DNA of 64,000 nucleotides from Nematostella vectensis (GCF_932526225.1 NC_064042.1:12659040-12723039), one strand, 5' to 3'. Positions 22,001 to 31,984 are shown, counted from the first letter of the stretch. The notes: generated by a model from the sequence alone, not told the origin. Numbers and translations are program-made.

Positions 22001-25000
22001 AGGGGGGAGGGTGCCAAGGGGTATCAATAGAGGGAGAAGAGGAAATTCAGGGGTATCAATAGAGGGGGGGAAGGGTGCCAAGGGGTATCAATAAAGGGGA
22101 GGGTGCCAAGGGGTATCAATAGAGGGGAGGGGGGGAGGGTGCCAAGGGGTATCAATAAAGGGGAGGGTGCCAAGGGGTATCAATAGAGGGAGAAGAGGAA
22201 ATTCAGGGGTATCAATAGAGGGGGGGCATATCCAGGGGTATCAATAGAGGGGGATAGGGTACCAAGGGGTATCAATAGAGGGAGAAGAGGAAATCCAGGG
22301 GTATCAATAAAGGGGGGGGGGCATATCCATGGGTATCAATAGAGGGGGGAGGGTGCCATGGGTATCAATAGAGGGAGAAGAGGAAATCCAGGGGTATCAA
22401 TAAAGGGGGGGGGGGGGCATATCCAGGGGTATCAATAGAGGGGGGGAAGGGTGCCAAGGGGTATCAATAGAGGGGGAGGGTGCCAAGGGGTATCAATAGA
22501 GGGAGAAGAGGAAATCCAGGGGTATCAATAAAGGGGGGGCATATCCATGGGTATCAATAGAGGGGGGAGGGTGCCATGGGTATCAATAGAGGGGGGGAGG
22601 GTGCCATGGGTATCAATAGAGGGGGGGAGGGTGCAAAGGGGTATCAATAGAGGGGGGGAAGGGTGCCAAGGGGTATCAATAGAGGGGGAGGGTGCCAAGG
22701 GGTATCAATAGAGGGAGAAGAGGAAATCCAGGGGTATCAATAAAGGGGGGGCATATCCAAGGGTATCAATAAACGGGGGGAGGGTGTCATGGGTATCAAT
22801 AGAGGGGGGGAGGGTGCCATGGGTATCAATAGAGGGGGGGAGGGTGCAAAGGGGTATCAATAGAGGAAGAAGAGGAAATCCAGAGGTATCAAGAGAGGGG
22901 GAAAATTGGACAGTACCTCATACGTTTATTTACTTCAAACAAATTGACTTTTAATTTTTTTTATTGGTGGATATCCACCCAATCTACCCCCCCTGTATCC
23001 GCCCCTGGTAGCTGGAAGCAAGACAACAGAACTGGTACAGTATGGTAACAAACAAATCCTGCAATTTATGCTAAAAACAAGACATAATGTATTTCCCAGG
23101 TATTCATTGCTACTGTGGATGGACCTAGTGAACTATTTTTTTCTGTAGCCACACCCATGGTTATATACAAGGATAAATACTATACCTCAGGGCCCTAGCT
23201 GTCCCCCAATATTCCCCCCCCCAAAAAAAAAAAAAAAATATGCAAACTTGCATTTGGTTTTGTTGGGAAGTATTCTTATTCCCTAGACTCTTATTATTGC
23301 TTAAAAAACTATTAGAAGCCAGTAAATGCAAGGCTCAAGATATTTTTTTTTAGCTTAAAATAAATTAAATAAAAACAATAAATACTTTACCTGTCATTTA
23401 ACATGTCCAGACTGATTAACTAATTGTTTTTAGCTATGGAACACCTGGCTTTGCAACAAATCTCTTTGTTTGAACTTAAAATCACCAAACCAAGTAAAAA
23501 TATTTGATCAACAGCAAATGCCAGAAATCTTGCTCCTGTTTGGTTGAAAATTATTGGCCTTTGTTGAAAAATCTTCAGGTTTTCATTTGATTTTAACACA
23601 TTGACCCCTCAACCGGCCTGTTCCGGCTTTGGGAAGTACCCACAACCCAAAAAATTCATAATGCAAAATAAACACAAGAAGATGAAGATACTCAGGCATC
23701 AGTCTAAGGGATAAATGGTCTTGCAGATATGCATCCAACCAAGGTGTTGGCATCTACTCTTAAGCCAAATAATAGCATAGGTTCTTTGACAAATCTCAAA
23801 TCGAACAAGGAGAGAAAAGCAGAATCACCCCTCTCAATAAAACGCTCAAAATACCACACAAGGGAGAGAGATCAGCAAACACAGCCCAAGACACAAATAG
23901 ATACCTTTATTCTGATCCTCCAGGTACACTTCCATGGCCTCAAAACACAATGTCCACTCCTTGAAGGCTTGTACAACCACGAAGAGGTATTTACGGATTG
24001 CAAAGCATTCTGGGAGATCCAGGGGAAAATTCACGAGGGGAGGGCCAGTCAACACTCCTCTCCCCAAAGTCAGATGGTTTTTTTATAAGTCTTTTCACCC
24101 CGAAGCCATACAAATCAATTCCAGGTCATACAGACCCAGAATAGCAGTGTAAACAATTTTGGAATCAATTTGGTTTCAGAAAAGACAGCATTTAGGAGAG
24201 CTGTGGTGATTCATTAGAAAATTATTTTCTCATCCAGGCAAAGCCAAACAAGAAAAAATCATCATGAATCCACCTTTGCTTGCAAATATCCATAAGCAAG
24301 GCACTCAATTATGGCCCAAAAGACTTCATGATGTCCTGAGACACTCTCCTAATATGCTCATAGCTGTATTTTTGATGAAAAATACAAGCAACCATCAACT
24401 TGTGCTGGCTTCAGCACAACGACAAGGGATTAAAAGTGGAGACCGCAAAGCACTGTTAGAAAGCTTGCATACCGCTAACTAGGTGCAGCTGTGTTTGACT
24501 TTGACGGGCTGTATAAAACTCAGAATAGGGGGGAGGTATCTGTTTTCAGTATGTTTTTGTAAATTCAGCTCAAAAAAAGCCAGGAGTCAATGGGTTAAGA
24601 AAAAAAAATCACAAAACTAAACATAGTAAGAAAACCAAATCTTCCATTTTTTTAGTCTGAAGGCTGACAATTTCCAAAATAATAAAACACTTTAATTATC
24701 AAGATTGTATCTTTAGCTATATACAAGATTGTATCTTTAGCTATATACATATCAGAATGAATATCCTTGTGGCTTTAGAATATCTATGATAAAGAACAAT
24801 ATGCATACAAACAACAAGAAATTAAATAGGATGTAAAGCTGGGTTTCAAAATTAAAGCCCTATTGTCCATTTGGTGACATATATTTTCATAAGCCATAAA
24901 TAGAACTAATGTTAATAAGTACAGCATACTCATTTTATTAGTGACTCGACAAAAAAAAAATTCATGATTTTAGAGCTAAAAGATATATTTTTAAATATAA

Positions 25001-27767
25001 GTTTTCTTATGTTTAATATCTTCTGGATCATGATTATTGGTTAAAAATGAAACACAGCCAATAAAAATTGCATAGGTGTCAACCTCGCTTTAAGAAAAAT
25101 CTTCAAAAAATACAGTGAATGTATCAGAAGTCACAAGATACAGTAAATTTATGGATATTCTAAAAAAAATTTGGCTTCAGAAAAGATGCACAAACTTGTG
25201 ACTCCCGCCTAATGTGGAAGAGTTGACAGCTATAACAGCTATTACATACTATACAGGGCTTCTGGAATTACGCGGAGAAAAACTCCAAATTATGCTGGAT
25301 TCTTTGCTAAATTACGCGGAAAATCAATCATTACGCGCTAAATTACGCGGGATTTTGCAATACATTTTTCTTTAAAAATCAAAATTTTGCTGGATTTTTT
25401 TACTGAATTACGCGCTATATTACACGGAATATAAACTGTTACGCCCATAATACATTTTGTACCGAAGGAAAGCACGAAATAACTTGAAAAGGTTATTCTT
25501 TTGCGTGAAAATATCTTAGGCAAGTTTTCATTCGCTCCTAGCCACCAGCCAATTAAAAAAGGTATTTTATTATTAGTCCTAGGCCTTCGCGGTTTAGCAA
25601 AGAATGCCTAGTCATTTTATTTGTTTTCGAAATTCAGTTTAAAATATCGCACTCTTACGAAGAATATCTCTCTTTTTTATGAGAAATAGAGGTAAGAACC
25701 CTAAAAGAACACATCAGCTGTGAAATTAAATGTTTTGTCTTTTAAAATTTGGCCAAATTACGCGGATTACACGGAAAAAGTCAAATTACGCGCTTCCACA
25801 CAAGCGGGTAATTCCAGAAGCCCTGACTATATTAACAATACCTGGCTAAAAACTGTTTTTGAAAAGTTTATAAAACATCATAATAATCAAACAAATTAGA
25901 ATAAAAATATAAAATATCCTTATCCACTTTCTAAGCACTGACGTTTCAGCTGTTCAAGTCTAATAAAAAAATAGTTAGTAAAATTTTCCAACATAAAAAA
26001 TGCTTTATACACACCATTTTTCATTTTCACATTAACTATATATCATATTCCAGGAACAGTGAAAAAAGTTCCAAGTTTAGAATAAAAAAGTACAACTATT
26101 TGGGTTGTGTCATACTATGACCCAAATGAAATACAAATAAAATAGCTTTCTTGTAATGAGTCAACCTCCAGCTCTCTCATTGGTGATTAATAATTGAATA
26201 TGGCTTTCAATATAAGAAACATTGTATTGAAAACATAGCAAATATCACAGGGGACAAAAAAATGAAATTGGTCCAAGAAGACTAATATACATTGAGTATC
26301 CCTCAATTTTGGTGTTTTGTGGTGATATTGATTTTCCACATCTTTTGACACTTATTTTATCAAAATCACACAATTTCCTCCAATATGTGTTAAAATACAT
26401 GCTGCACCATAATATAAGCACTTATAAATTCTTATCTAATCATATGCAAGCAAATCAAGTTTTCCAGTCACATTTGCAAATCTGGTTGCAAATGCTACTG
26501 TTTGGTCGCTGTTGATCCTGTTTTGTTTTTGCTTAGTGGAACCATAACAATAACAATATATGTTTTCCAAACAAAACAATTTCAACCTAATTAATTTTTT
26601 TCTAAATGAACTTCATATACCCTTTTTGTTCTATCAGTTTTATGTGAAGCAGAGACAAGCAAAATGGATTCATACAACAAAAAGGTCAATAGTCACTGTC
26701 AATAGATTTTCAAAACTCTTAAAAGTAAAGGATCTTTAAAGTTAAATTCATAAAAAAAACAAGCTGAAGGTTTATAGAACAATGGATAATTGAAACCATA
26801 TCTTCAAGTGGTCCATTTGTGACCAACTGACAGTTACACAGACTTGCATTTAAGTACCATTAAATTGAATACTCATATTTAATTCAATGTAAAATAAATT
26901 TGCATTTAGTGCTACTTTAATAAAAAATATTGGTACTTTATATTTTGGATGAAAAGTTATCTTTAATAATGGTATAACTTCCTAGAGCAGACGGAACAGC
27001 ATATACTAAAACACTGTATAATTGCAAGAAATCTACCCCCCCCCCCCCCCCCCTACCCCTTTTAAATACATGTGCAAGCTATTTCAATTAAATCTTGATT
27101 AATCAGAAAGAAGATTATATTCTTACCATTCCGACTTGGGGATAAGCGTTCGGCCACTGGCTGTCGAAGTACATAAGTATATTTTGTACTGCATATTCCT
27201 AAAGCACACATTAATCAAAATAAGAGTACAAGAAATGATACAAGAGAGTACAAGAAAGTCATGCCTAATCCTTATTTCTTGCTTTAAAGTTATCTGTTAT
27301 TAGGCTGTATTAAGAAAATCGTCTATACCATTGTAAGGAGTGAATTTTAACACAGTTGTTGTTGTTTCTTATGATAGTTATACTCTGTTGATGTTGTTCG
27401 GGTCCTATCACAGCAAGCGGTTTCGATCTTCTTTAGTGCAAGCGAAACACAACCTTACCTCCGGATACTCGAATCTGTATCTCATCTCGCCATAAGAATC
27501 TTTGAAGCAAAATCGTGCAACAAATTGCCAGTCCTAAACCGAAAGAATTAAAGTACACCACTAAGGTATAAGTTGAACCCGTATCAAATTTTCACTCCTA
27601 CTTACATTCTGTCAAATCAACTCCGTTAGAAGCGAAAAATATTATTGTAAAAATCTCACCTCTCGAGTATCTATATCCCCAGCGACTATTTTAGCTGTAA
27701 CTCCGGATTGAAGCCATACTATTAGCGCGATTGGTAAAACCCATACCAAGACAACAACCTTCGCCAT
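9428..27767 (-). CDS. TMEM145: TMEM145-like seven-transmembrane protein (GOST family), 17 exons placed
   Basis: Membrane protein with a secreted N-terminal domain and a seven-helix C-terminal half (the family that includes GPR180 and TMEM145). I rebuilt it from splice sites and reading phase. The match to vertebrate TMEM145 rests on conserved blocks recalled from memory: DWxFVxRFCF, INLTT..WSGC, RARWWYI, HFSADE, KGWTVTRGRIS, VLYVYESPAG, KWAREQIVxGI and RPSAANRNFPFHMRT. Exons (minus strand): 27767-27660, 27533-27459, 27198-27127, [missing], 20382-20288, 19621-19551, 18496-18418, 17883-17812, 17546-17478, 17158-16999, 16054-15961, 15421-15347, 14030-13933, 12769-12710, 12282-12222, 12138-12079, 11769-11608, 9592-9428. 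All phases join except that a short exon (length 2 mod 3, perhaps 40-60 nt) is needed between 20383 and 27126 and I could not find it. Product about 540 residues. Molecular function of the family is poorly known. Confidence 0.88.
9625..11338. repeat. Minisatellite, 90-bp period, GACA-based, last intron of the TMEM145-like gene
   Basis: About 19 copies of an 86-90 bp unit made of GACAGACAGAGACACAAAG, CGGACAGATAGACCGAAGAA, and CAGACAAAGATAGACGG blocks. Most copies are exactly 90 bp apart (for example GACGGAAGGACTATC at 9901, 9991, 10081, 10171). Because 90 is a multiple of 3 and the unit has no stop on the minus strand, very long minus-strand open frames appear; these are not genes. Confidence 0.95.
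11872..12035. repeat. Degenerate ~33-bp repeat in the intron before exon 17
   Basis: Loose tandem copies of a motif like AACTCGTGAAGGAGCGAACTAGAATC, about five units with much divergence. Confidence 0.6.
12325..12580. repeat. GAT/ATG-rich microsatellite-like stretch in an intron
   Basis: Runs of ATGATGATG and TTATTATTATGATGATG with many interruptions, in the intron between exons 14 and 15 of the TMEM145-like gene. Confidence 0.6.
13022..13860. repeat. Two-tier minisatellite (about 150-bp then about 58-bp units), intron before exon 14
   Basis: Four copies of a ~148-152 bp unit start at about 13028, 13176, 13328 and 13474 (each begins CCCCGTTTTTCC or a variant). Each unit contains two diverged copies of a shorter GACTCTCTGGTATTTGCGAA core. 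From about 13600 only the shorter ~58-bp unit continues (CATTTCGCCTGAAACAG), about five copies. Confidence 0.9.
14031..15285 (-). repeat. 55-bp tandem array of splice-acceptor/exon-start units, intron before exon 13
   Basis: About 22 tandem copies of a 55-bp unit fill nearly the whole 1.3-kb intron between exons 12 and 13 of the TMEM145-like gene. Read on the gene strand, each unit contains TTGTTTGTTACCAG followed by GCTTGGTTATGGTTCTG, the same 3' splice site and first coding bases as the true exon 13 starting at 14030. A few copies vary: one at about 14124 is shortened by deletion, two others have changed bases at the AG. Unit length is 1 mod 3, and all three frames of the unit are open, giving spurious open frames of 90-149 residues on the minus strand. 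Confidence 0.95.
15286..15346 (-). other. Short unique intron remnant
   Basis: Only about 60 bases separate the donor of exon 12 (gtaagt at 15346 downwards) from the 55-bp array, so the array makes up almost all of this intron. Confidence 0.6.
16360..16512. repeat. CGCGGTAA-rich palindromic patch in an intron
   Basis: Several inverted GGTAACC/CGCGGTT words (for example GCGGTAACCACGGTTAC and TTTACCGCGGTTAG) cluster here, between exons 10 and 11 of the TMEM145-like gene. It may be a decayed foldback element; ends not resolved. Confidence 0.35.
16999..20382 (-). CDS. TMEM145: TMEM145-like exons 5-10 (lumenal domain end and first helices)
   Basis: Exon 5 (20382-20288) encodes NNQVINLTTSFMWSGC, exon 6 (19621-19551) RARWWYIVVSNCKG, exon 7 (18496-18418) GLKLKYELNLTNG and HFSADER. 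Exon 8 (17883-17812) holds the first membrane helix (IFFVVTFLIVIVLAI), exon 9 (17546-17478) the RRLFHYTYKLFIW loop and helix start, exon 10 (17158-16999) two more hydrophobic segments ending LLILLAKGWTVTR. Every junction has a consensus GT donor and AG acceptor and the phases agree. The missing fourth exon should join in front of exon 5. Confidence 0.88.
18013..18401. repeat. MITE-like repeat with CACTTTTATTTCGCG-type ends
   Basis: The left end (CACTTTTATTTCGCGATTTT) and right end (TTGCGAAAATTAAGTG) are imperfect inverted repeats, and GCGAAAATTAAGTG words recur inside. The right end lies only 16 bases from the splice donor of exon 7 of the TMEM145-like gene. Confidence 0.5.
18760..19106. mobile_element. 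Repeat element copy 1 (right end CCGTCATGTC), flanked by CCTGATTC
   Basis: Shares about 300 bp with 56576-56888, in the same orientation (both contain GCCCATTTCACATCG, AACTTATAGCAAACAAAAT and CAGGTTTTTCCGTCATG). CCTGATTC occurs immediately left (18752-18759) and right (19107-19114), consistent with an 8-bp target duplication. It carries 35 extra bases at the left compared with copy 2. No coding capacity. Confidence 0.7.
19246..19472. mobile_element. TTAA-flanked MITE, copy 1
   Basis: Terminal inverted repeats of about 28 bp: left AGCCCCATTGTCACCAGTTT, right the reverse complement of AGCCGCATTGTCACCAGTTT. TTAA is present on both sides (19242-19245, 19473-19476). This fits the TTAA preference of piggyBac and Kolobok transposases. 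A second copy lies at 51314-51558. Located in an intron of the TMEM145-like gene. Confidence 0.8.
20543..22900. repeat. G-rich minisatellite, ~35-bp unit, in an intron of the TMEM145-like gene
   Basis: More than 60 tandem copies built on GGGGTATCAATAGAGGGG followed by AGGGGGAGGGTGCCAA, with length variants and a second unit type containing AGAAGAGGAAATCCA. Interrupted once at 21735-21795 by unique sequence. Runs of four or more G tracts occur in nearly every unit on the plus strand, which is the template strand of the gene. It lies in the intron upstream of exon 5, and long open frames on either strand are artefacts. Confidence 0.95.
22901..23596. other. Intron DNA, nothing recognised
   Basis: AT-rich intron sequence of the TMEM145-like gene with homopolymers at 23211-23238. 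I looked here for the missing fourth exon and found none that fits in phase. Confidence 0.4.
23597..24594. mobile_element. TTAA-flanked DNA element of about 1 kb
   Basis: Imperfect inverted ends (CACATTGACCCCTC on the left; CAGGAGTCAATGGG on the right) with TTAA on both sides (23593-23596 and 24595-24598). Open frames of 119 residues (plus) and 73 residues (minus) overlap at 23729-24088, but I recognise neither as a transposase, so I treat the element as non-autonomous. A part at 24085-24410 is also present at 52850-53130. Confidence 0.65.
24700..24755. repeat. Short direct duplication
   Basis: CAAGATTGTATCTTTAGCTA with a TATA tail occurs twice in tandem, about 24 bp per copy. Confidence 0.7.
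25254..25825. mobile_element. MITE with CAGGGCTTCTGG ends
   Basis: Inverted ends CAGGGCTTCTGGAATTACGC and its near-complement ending CCAGAAGCCCTG. ACTATA flanks both ends (25248-25253 and 25826-25831). Inside, ATTACGCGG words recur near both ends. CAGGG ends resemble hAT elements, but a 6-bp rather than 8-bp duplication does not, so the superfamily is open. Lies in an intron of the TMEM145-like gene. Confidence 0.8.
25826..27126. other. Intron DNA, nothing recognised
   Basis: AT-rich intron between exon 3 and the unplaced exon 4 of the TMEM145-like gene. A poly-C run sits at about 27035-27052. No exon could be supported. Confidence 0.4.
27127..27767 (-). CDS. TMEM145: TMEM145-like exons 1-3 (signal peptide and start of lumenal domain)
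   Basis: Exon 1 starts at the ATG read from 27767 and encodes 36 residues: a hydrophobic signal peptide (MAKVVVLVWVLPIALIVW) then KIVAGDIDTRE. Donor gtgaga. Exon 2 (27533-27459) gives DWQFVARFCFKDSYG and RYRFEYPE. Exon 3 (27198-27127) gives EYAVQNILMYFDSQWP and ends in phase 0 at gtaaga. No upstream in-frame start competes. The promoter would lie just above 27767. Confidence 0.88.
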
Positions 27768-28740
27768 GTTTATTCGCCTGTCTCTTGTTTGATGATAATT
27801 TATTCATTTCTCTATTTCTCGATGAATGGTGTTGCCAAAGTTACACAAAAACAAAATCGCGGACATCTTTGAAGCATGCAGCTGGGCTCTGGGACGCGTA
27901 AAAAAAATACTACGCTGGATTGCGCTTTTACAAATTCGAACATGAGACGAAAAAAAAGTCACTAAATATCGACAGTGCTAAATAACGTATGCGCATGCGC
28001 GTGTTCTGGCGAAAACAGACAAAATTTCAGTGTTTGAATCGTTCGAGTAAAGGTACGAAAGGCTTTAACCGCGCGGTACTGGAACTAGTCTTGCGTTTTT
28101 CAGCACTGTCCTAAATATCATGGTCACTAACCGGAAGTAGTTGTTCTTGTACGCATGGCCTTGGCGCAGGCGCATATTCGCTGAACTTGTTGGTTCGTAT
28201 GTTCAATGAGATTGTTTGAAAAAGAAGTAGAAGTTTACCTCTAGAGTGTTTCTTTTGCATAATTTAACTGTGTGATGAAACGCGCTTTTATTTTGTTACT
28301 GAGCAATTTTTTTAAGCAGTTAAAACAAACACATGTTTTCCTGAATCGCGGTCGTTAACACGCCATATCAAGTCATTGCCACAGATGCTATACATTCCTC
28401 CCCTTCCTCTCTGTGGCTGATTTGGGGTTTTGCAATAATGCCAGTTCCGTAGGGAATAAAGAAACCAGAAAGCTGAACTTCAGTAGTTTTGGGGGGTTCA
28501 TTCATTCCAATGCAGATGTTCCTATGTGTTTGAATTTACAATAAAGGTGTTTACATAATAGGCTTCCCTATAAAGCATTGTTTACATCATTCTGATTAAG
28601 ACTTTTGTTACAAGCGAGCGACGCTAGTTGTCAATAAGACTAGCAATGAGATAAAGTAGAATTAAATCCACTTTTTGGCGGCCAAAAAGGTGTACGCTTG
28701 CACCCTGCGCACCCCCCTTGTACGCACCCTTTAGATGTGT
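27768..28740. other. Probable promoter and 5' flank of the TMEM145-like gene
   Basis: Contains CpG-richer patches (27880-28100) upstream of the minus-strand start codon, including GCGCATGCGCG at about 27992. No TATA box stands out. No exon recognised. Confidence 0.35.
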
Positions 28741-28750
28741 GCTTCAATGG

Positions 28751-29150
28751 AAGCACGGGTGGCCTAGTGTGTTAGCGCGTCGGCCTCTCACCGCTGTGGC
28801 CCAGGTTCGAATCCTGGCTCAAACTGGGGATTTTTCCGGGTTCCTGCCTTGAATCGAATTTGTCACAAGTGAGTTGAAGTTACTCTCCCGTGTTTCCAGT
28901 CTTCTCGGATAAGGACACTAAACCGGAGGTCCCGTCTCTTCAAGCTGTACTACACTAAACCTGAACCGAAGGGACGTAAAAGAACCACTGGGGACGCAAT
29001 AAACCCTCTGGCAGTGACCACACCCAGTGACAGTGCTTACTAACCGAGGTTACACTTGAGTTGGAGCCGTGCTCTGTTGTGTCAACCTTACCGCTATTTC
29101 ATATGTGTAATAGTGGTAGAAGCCTTATAAATCATAAGCGCAATTTAGCA
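28751..29150 (+). mobile_element. tRNA-derived SINE (tRNA-Glu-like head)
   Basis: The first ~75 bases resemble tRNA-Glu(CUC): GGTGGCCTAGTG (A box), CCTCTCACC around the anticodon, and GGTTCGAATCC (B box, 28804-28814). The acceptor stem does not pair, so it is not a working tRNA gene. The body continues with TTCTCGGATAAGGACACTAAA and related sequence to about 29150. Exact 3' end and target duplication not resolved. Confidence 0.7.
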
Positions 29151-29500
29151 TAAGTTAAAATCGAGGATGACCGCGCGCTCCTGGGTCTAGTCCCTGCTGC
29201 GGCTTGGGCGCCCCCGGTTATTCAGGCCTTGGCACGTTTGCATCCTCTCTGAGAGTTCTGCAAATCTCGCTCGACTCAACACTGGATTCGTGGGTTTTTC
29301 GCCCCTCCCACCACACCCTTAGAGCATGCAACTGACTAGGTAAGTATATTCCACCGAAAGGTGTAACGGGTATCTCCCTGGGGGGCGGGGAGCTGTGCCC
29401 GGAGGCCTGGCTCCTCGGGTGCGCTTGGTTAGGCGGTTACCAAGCTATCCGATACCTGATCCCAAACTTATCAGATGATGAGTTTAAATGCAACTTGTCT
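29151..29500. repeat. Unclassified GC-rich repeat-like block
   Basis: A clearly GC-richer block (GGGCGCCCCCGG, GGGGGGCGGGGAGCTGTGCC) in an AT-rich setting directly after the SINE. It resembles dispersed repeat sequence, but I see no ends and no second copy in the window. It ends in a poly-A run. Confidence 0.35.
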
Positions 29501-31593
29501 CGCATCGTAAAAAAAAAAAAAATTGCAAATCGCATGCGTCATGTCACACGTGATTTTTTGCGACCTGAAGACATTTGTTGCGGAAAGTAGAAGTTAGCTC
29601 TACTTTTTGTGTGCGACTTTGGGAATGAAAAACACTAGTCACTAGTTTTTTGCGAGACAATTTGAGGAGAAAAAAAAACGTACGTGTGATGGGAAAAAGC
29701 TATTAGCTTTTCTATAAATTTCTTAAAACCTTCCACTTATATCAATCTAGCCAAAAGAAAGCATAGATAATCTTTCAAATTTTGAAAAGAGAATTGCATT
29801 TGATTAAAATCTGAATTTTCTACAGATATCGCGATGTCGATTCCCATCCTGGCTAGCTCTAGTAGTAACCACCACCCCACCACTGCGCGTAAGGATTTGC
29901 TCCTTTTATTTTGTCCTACTTTCCCCGCGGGTTCCGTGTTGTTGTTTTGCCAACTCGATAGGAATGAAAAGAGATCATGTAAAATAACTCGGAAGAAGAA
30001 AGCTAGCAAGACTGGCAAATACATACTCACAAAAAGCTAAATCCCTAATTTTTGCATTTCCAGAAATAAGGGACATTAGCCAGCGGTTTCTCTGGGCTCA
30101 CATTTTGCTAGGCCCGCGAGGAATAACAGCGGTATCACAAAAAAAAAGAGATTCCGGCCAGAACAGGGGCTTTCCTTTTGTTGTTAAACTAGAAGTTTTT
30201 AATCAGGTTGACTAAAATTCCAAATAAAAGAAGTATTAGCGGTATTTAAACGTGCAAGGGGCATCTCTGATTTGATACGTCCAATGATAATGGAAGTGCG
30301 GCAGTCTTGCTGAGGTTGGAAACATTATATGCGCAAATTTAAAAAAAAATGTATTTTAGAAAGGCTTTATGGTTCCCCTGTGTCTATCCCAGAAAGCCGT
30401 GGGGCCGTTTAAAAACAAAATGGAGAACGGACGAACGGAGGGAAGTTGTTCTTGCGGAGCGCACCGTTTTCCTTGCTTCATTCTGTATCTTAAAGACAAC
30501 AATAATGGTTCCTGAACTAGGCATAACTACATGAAATGTTATTTCTTCGGGAACAAGATTGGAAGGCGCTACTGCCTATTTTATTGGCCAATTTGATGGA
30601 AGGATAGTCGATTTACCAATTTCGAGTCCTGCACCTGTGATGCGGGGAACAGTTCTACCTTTTAAACGACTACTTTTATGCCCGATTTCAATGAAATTAC
30701 AGATAATGTATGGAGGATTGTATGCTCTCAAGCGAACAAAAGTGCAATATCCAAGGAACAATTATAGGGCTTTCTCTGGCATCGTTTGAACGGAAAGTGT
30801 ATCACTCGAATGGCAAGGTTTTTTTTTCGAGTCCTGCATCGTGAGCCCAAAATCTCTGAAACGAGAAAATTTGATAAATTGTGACGTCTCCCCACATTTC
30901 CTTATAATAAATGGCAGCCATTTTGATATTGTATGTGCACTATTACGCGTGCGTGGCGGCCATGTTGTCTCTTATTTCTGGGAATGGTCTGAGCAGAAAG
31001 GAAGTACCGACGAGCGATAAAATGGCTGTGATACCGCGTTTGATTCAAATCCCGACTATATAGTATAGAAATGTTTAGAAACAAGATTAAATAAGTACAG
31101 TAATAATTCTCTCTTCATTTTCTCACTATTAGTGAAGCTCAGATACTTTAGCTTGCTGGCTTTGATCATCACAAAAGTGCATTCCCTCTCTACAAGGATA
31201 GTTTTATGAAATGTATTTTCATGGATTCCTTCTCAATTCACCGGAATATTCACAAAAATCAATATCATATCTAACATACAAATTTCGTTTGACCATTAGG
31301 AAGATAATGAATGTTGAAAAACCACGAAGAAGCTGCAAAGTTAGAGCGGAAGCGGTGTTTGAAGCACGAGGTTTTCCGCTTTTGATTTTGAAAGTCTCTT
31401 TTTTTACACGTTTTCGAAACTTTGCAATTCTCGAAGTACTACATCCCCTTAATAAACCGCAACTGCCTGTATCCTTGATGCTAGAATTAAATTTTCGATT
31501 TTATTAGTGCGAATAGATGGGGTTTTTCTTCGGTTTTAAGTCACAAAACAGCGGCAAACAATAAGATGTAAATGCCAAAAGCGCGGGTAAAAA
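29501..31593. other. Intergenic DNA, no gene recognised
   Basis: Only short open frames without recognisable motifs. A 45-base stretch at about 29832-29880 (GATGTCGATTCCCATCCTGG) reappears inverted at about 31765-31812, so both are parts of one dispersed repeat. Confidence 0.4.
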
Positions 31594-31741
31594 TTAGCCT
31601 CGTCCCCAGGCTACTCCCTTGCTGTCAGCTCCATGATGCTTTGCGCGCAGACTCACACTTTCCAATATGGCGGACGCTTCAGTGACGTCATAGCCATGAA
31701 GAGTGTGATAGGCCCGCCGAGAAGCAAAGGGACGAGGCTAA
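31594..31741. repeat. Short MITE with TTAGCCTCGTCCC ends
   Basis: 148 bp bounded by TTAGCCTCGTCCC and GGGACGAGGCTAA, exact inverted repeats of 13 bp. The inside contains TGACGTCA (31683-31690) and AATATGGCGG, matching CRE and YY1-like sites. Confidence 0.7.
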
Positions 31742-31838
31742 GTAAAAATACTCACGCTCAGTGCTGGGGGTGGTGGTCACTAAAAATAGCCAGGATGGAA
31801 ATCGACATGGCGCGTGGGTAATACCAAAGTGTCCCTCT

Positions 31839-31942
31839 CTTATCTTATGCTCTCTTGGCCGAACCTAAAAGTAATTGAACACAAAGAATTCTTATCTTAT
31901 GCTCTCTTGGCCAAACCTAAAAGTAATTGAACACAAAGAATT
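31839..31942. repeat. 52-bp tandem duplication
   Basis: CTTATCTTATGCTCTCTTGG and the following 32 bases occur twice in a row (31839-31890, 31891-31942) with a single base difference. A related TCTTATCTTATACTCTCTTGG occurs at about 8524. Confidence 0.85.
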
Positions 31943-31984
31943 TGTTTTGTTCAAATGATAAGAAAATACATTCTAAACCATATC

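Noticed and set aside
23396..23416. Candidate for the missing TMEM145-like exon (21 bases between AG and GT)
   Set aside because: Wrong length modulo three and a stop in the required phase.
23846..24067. Transposase fragment inside the TTAA element
   Set aside because: I could not recognise any transposase motif, and an overlapping frame is open on the other strand too.
28751..28826. Functional tRNA-Glu gene
   Set aside because: A and B boxes are present but the acceptor stem does not pair and SINE body sequence follows.
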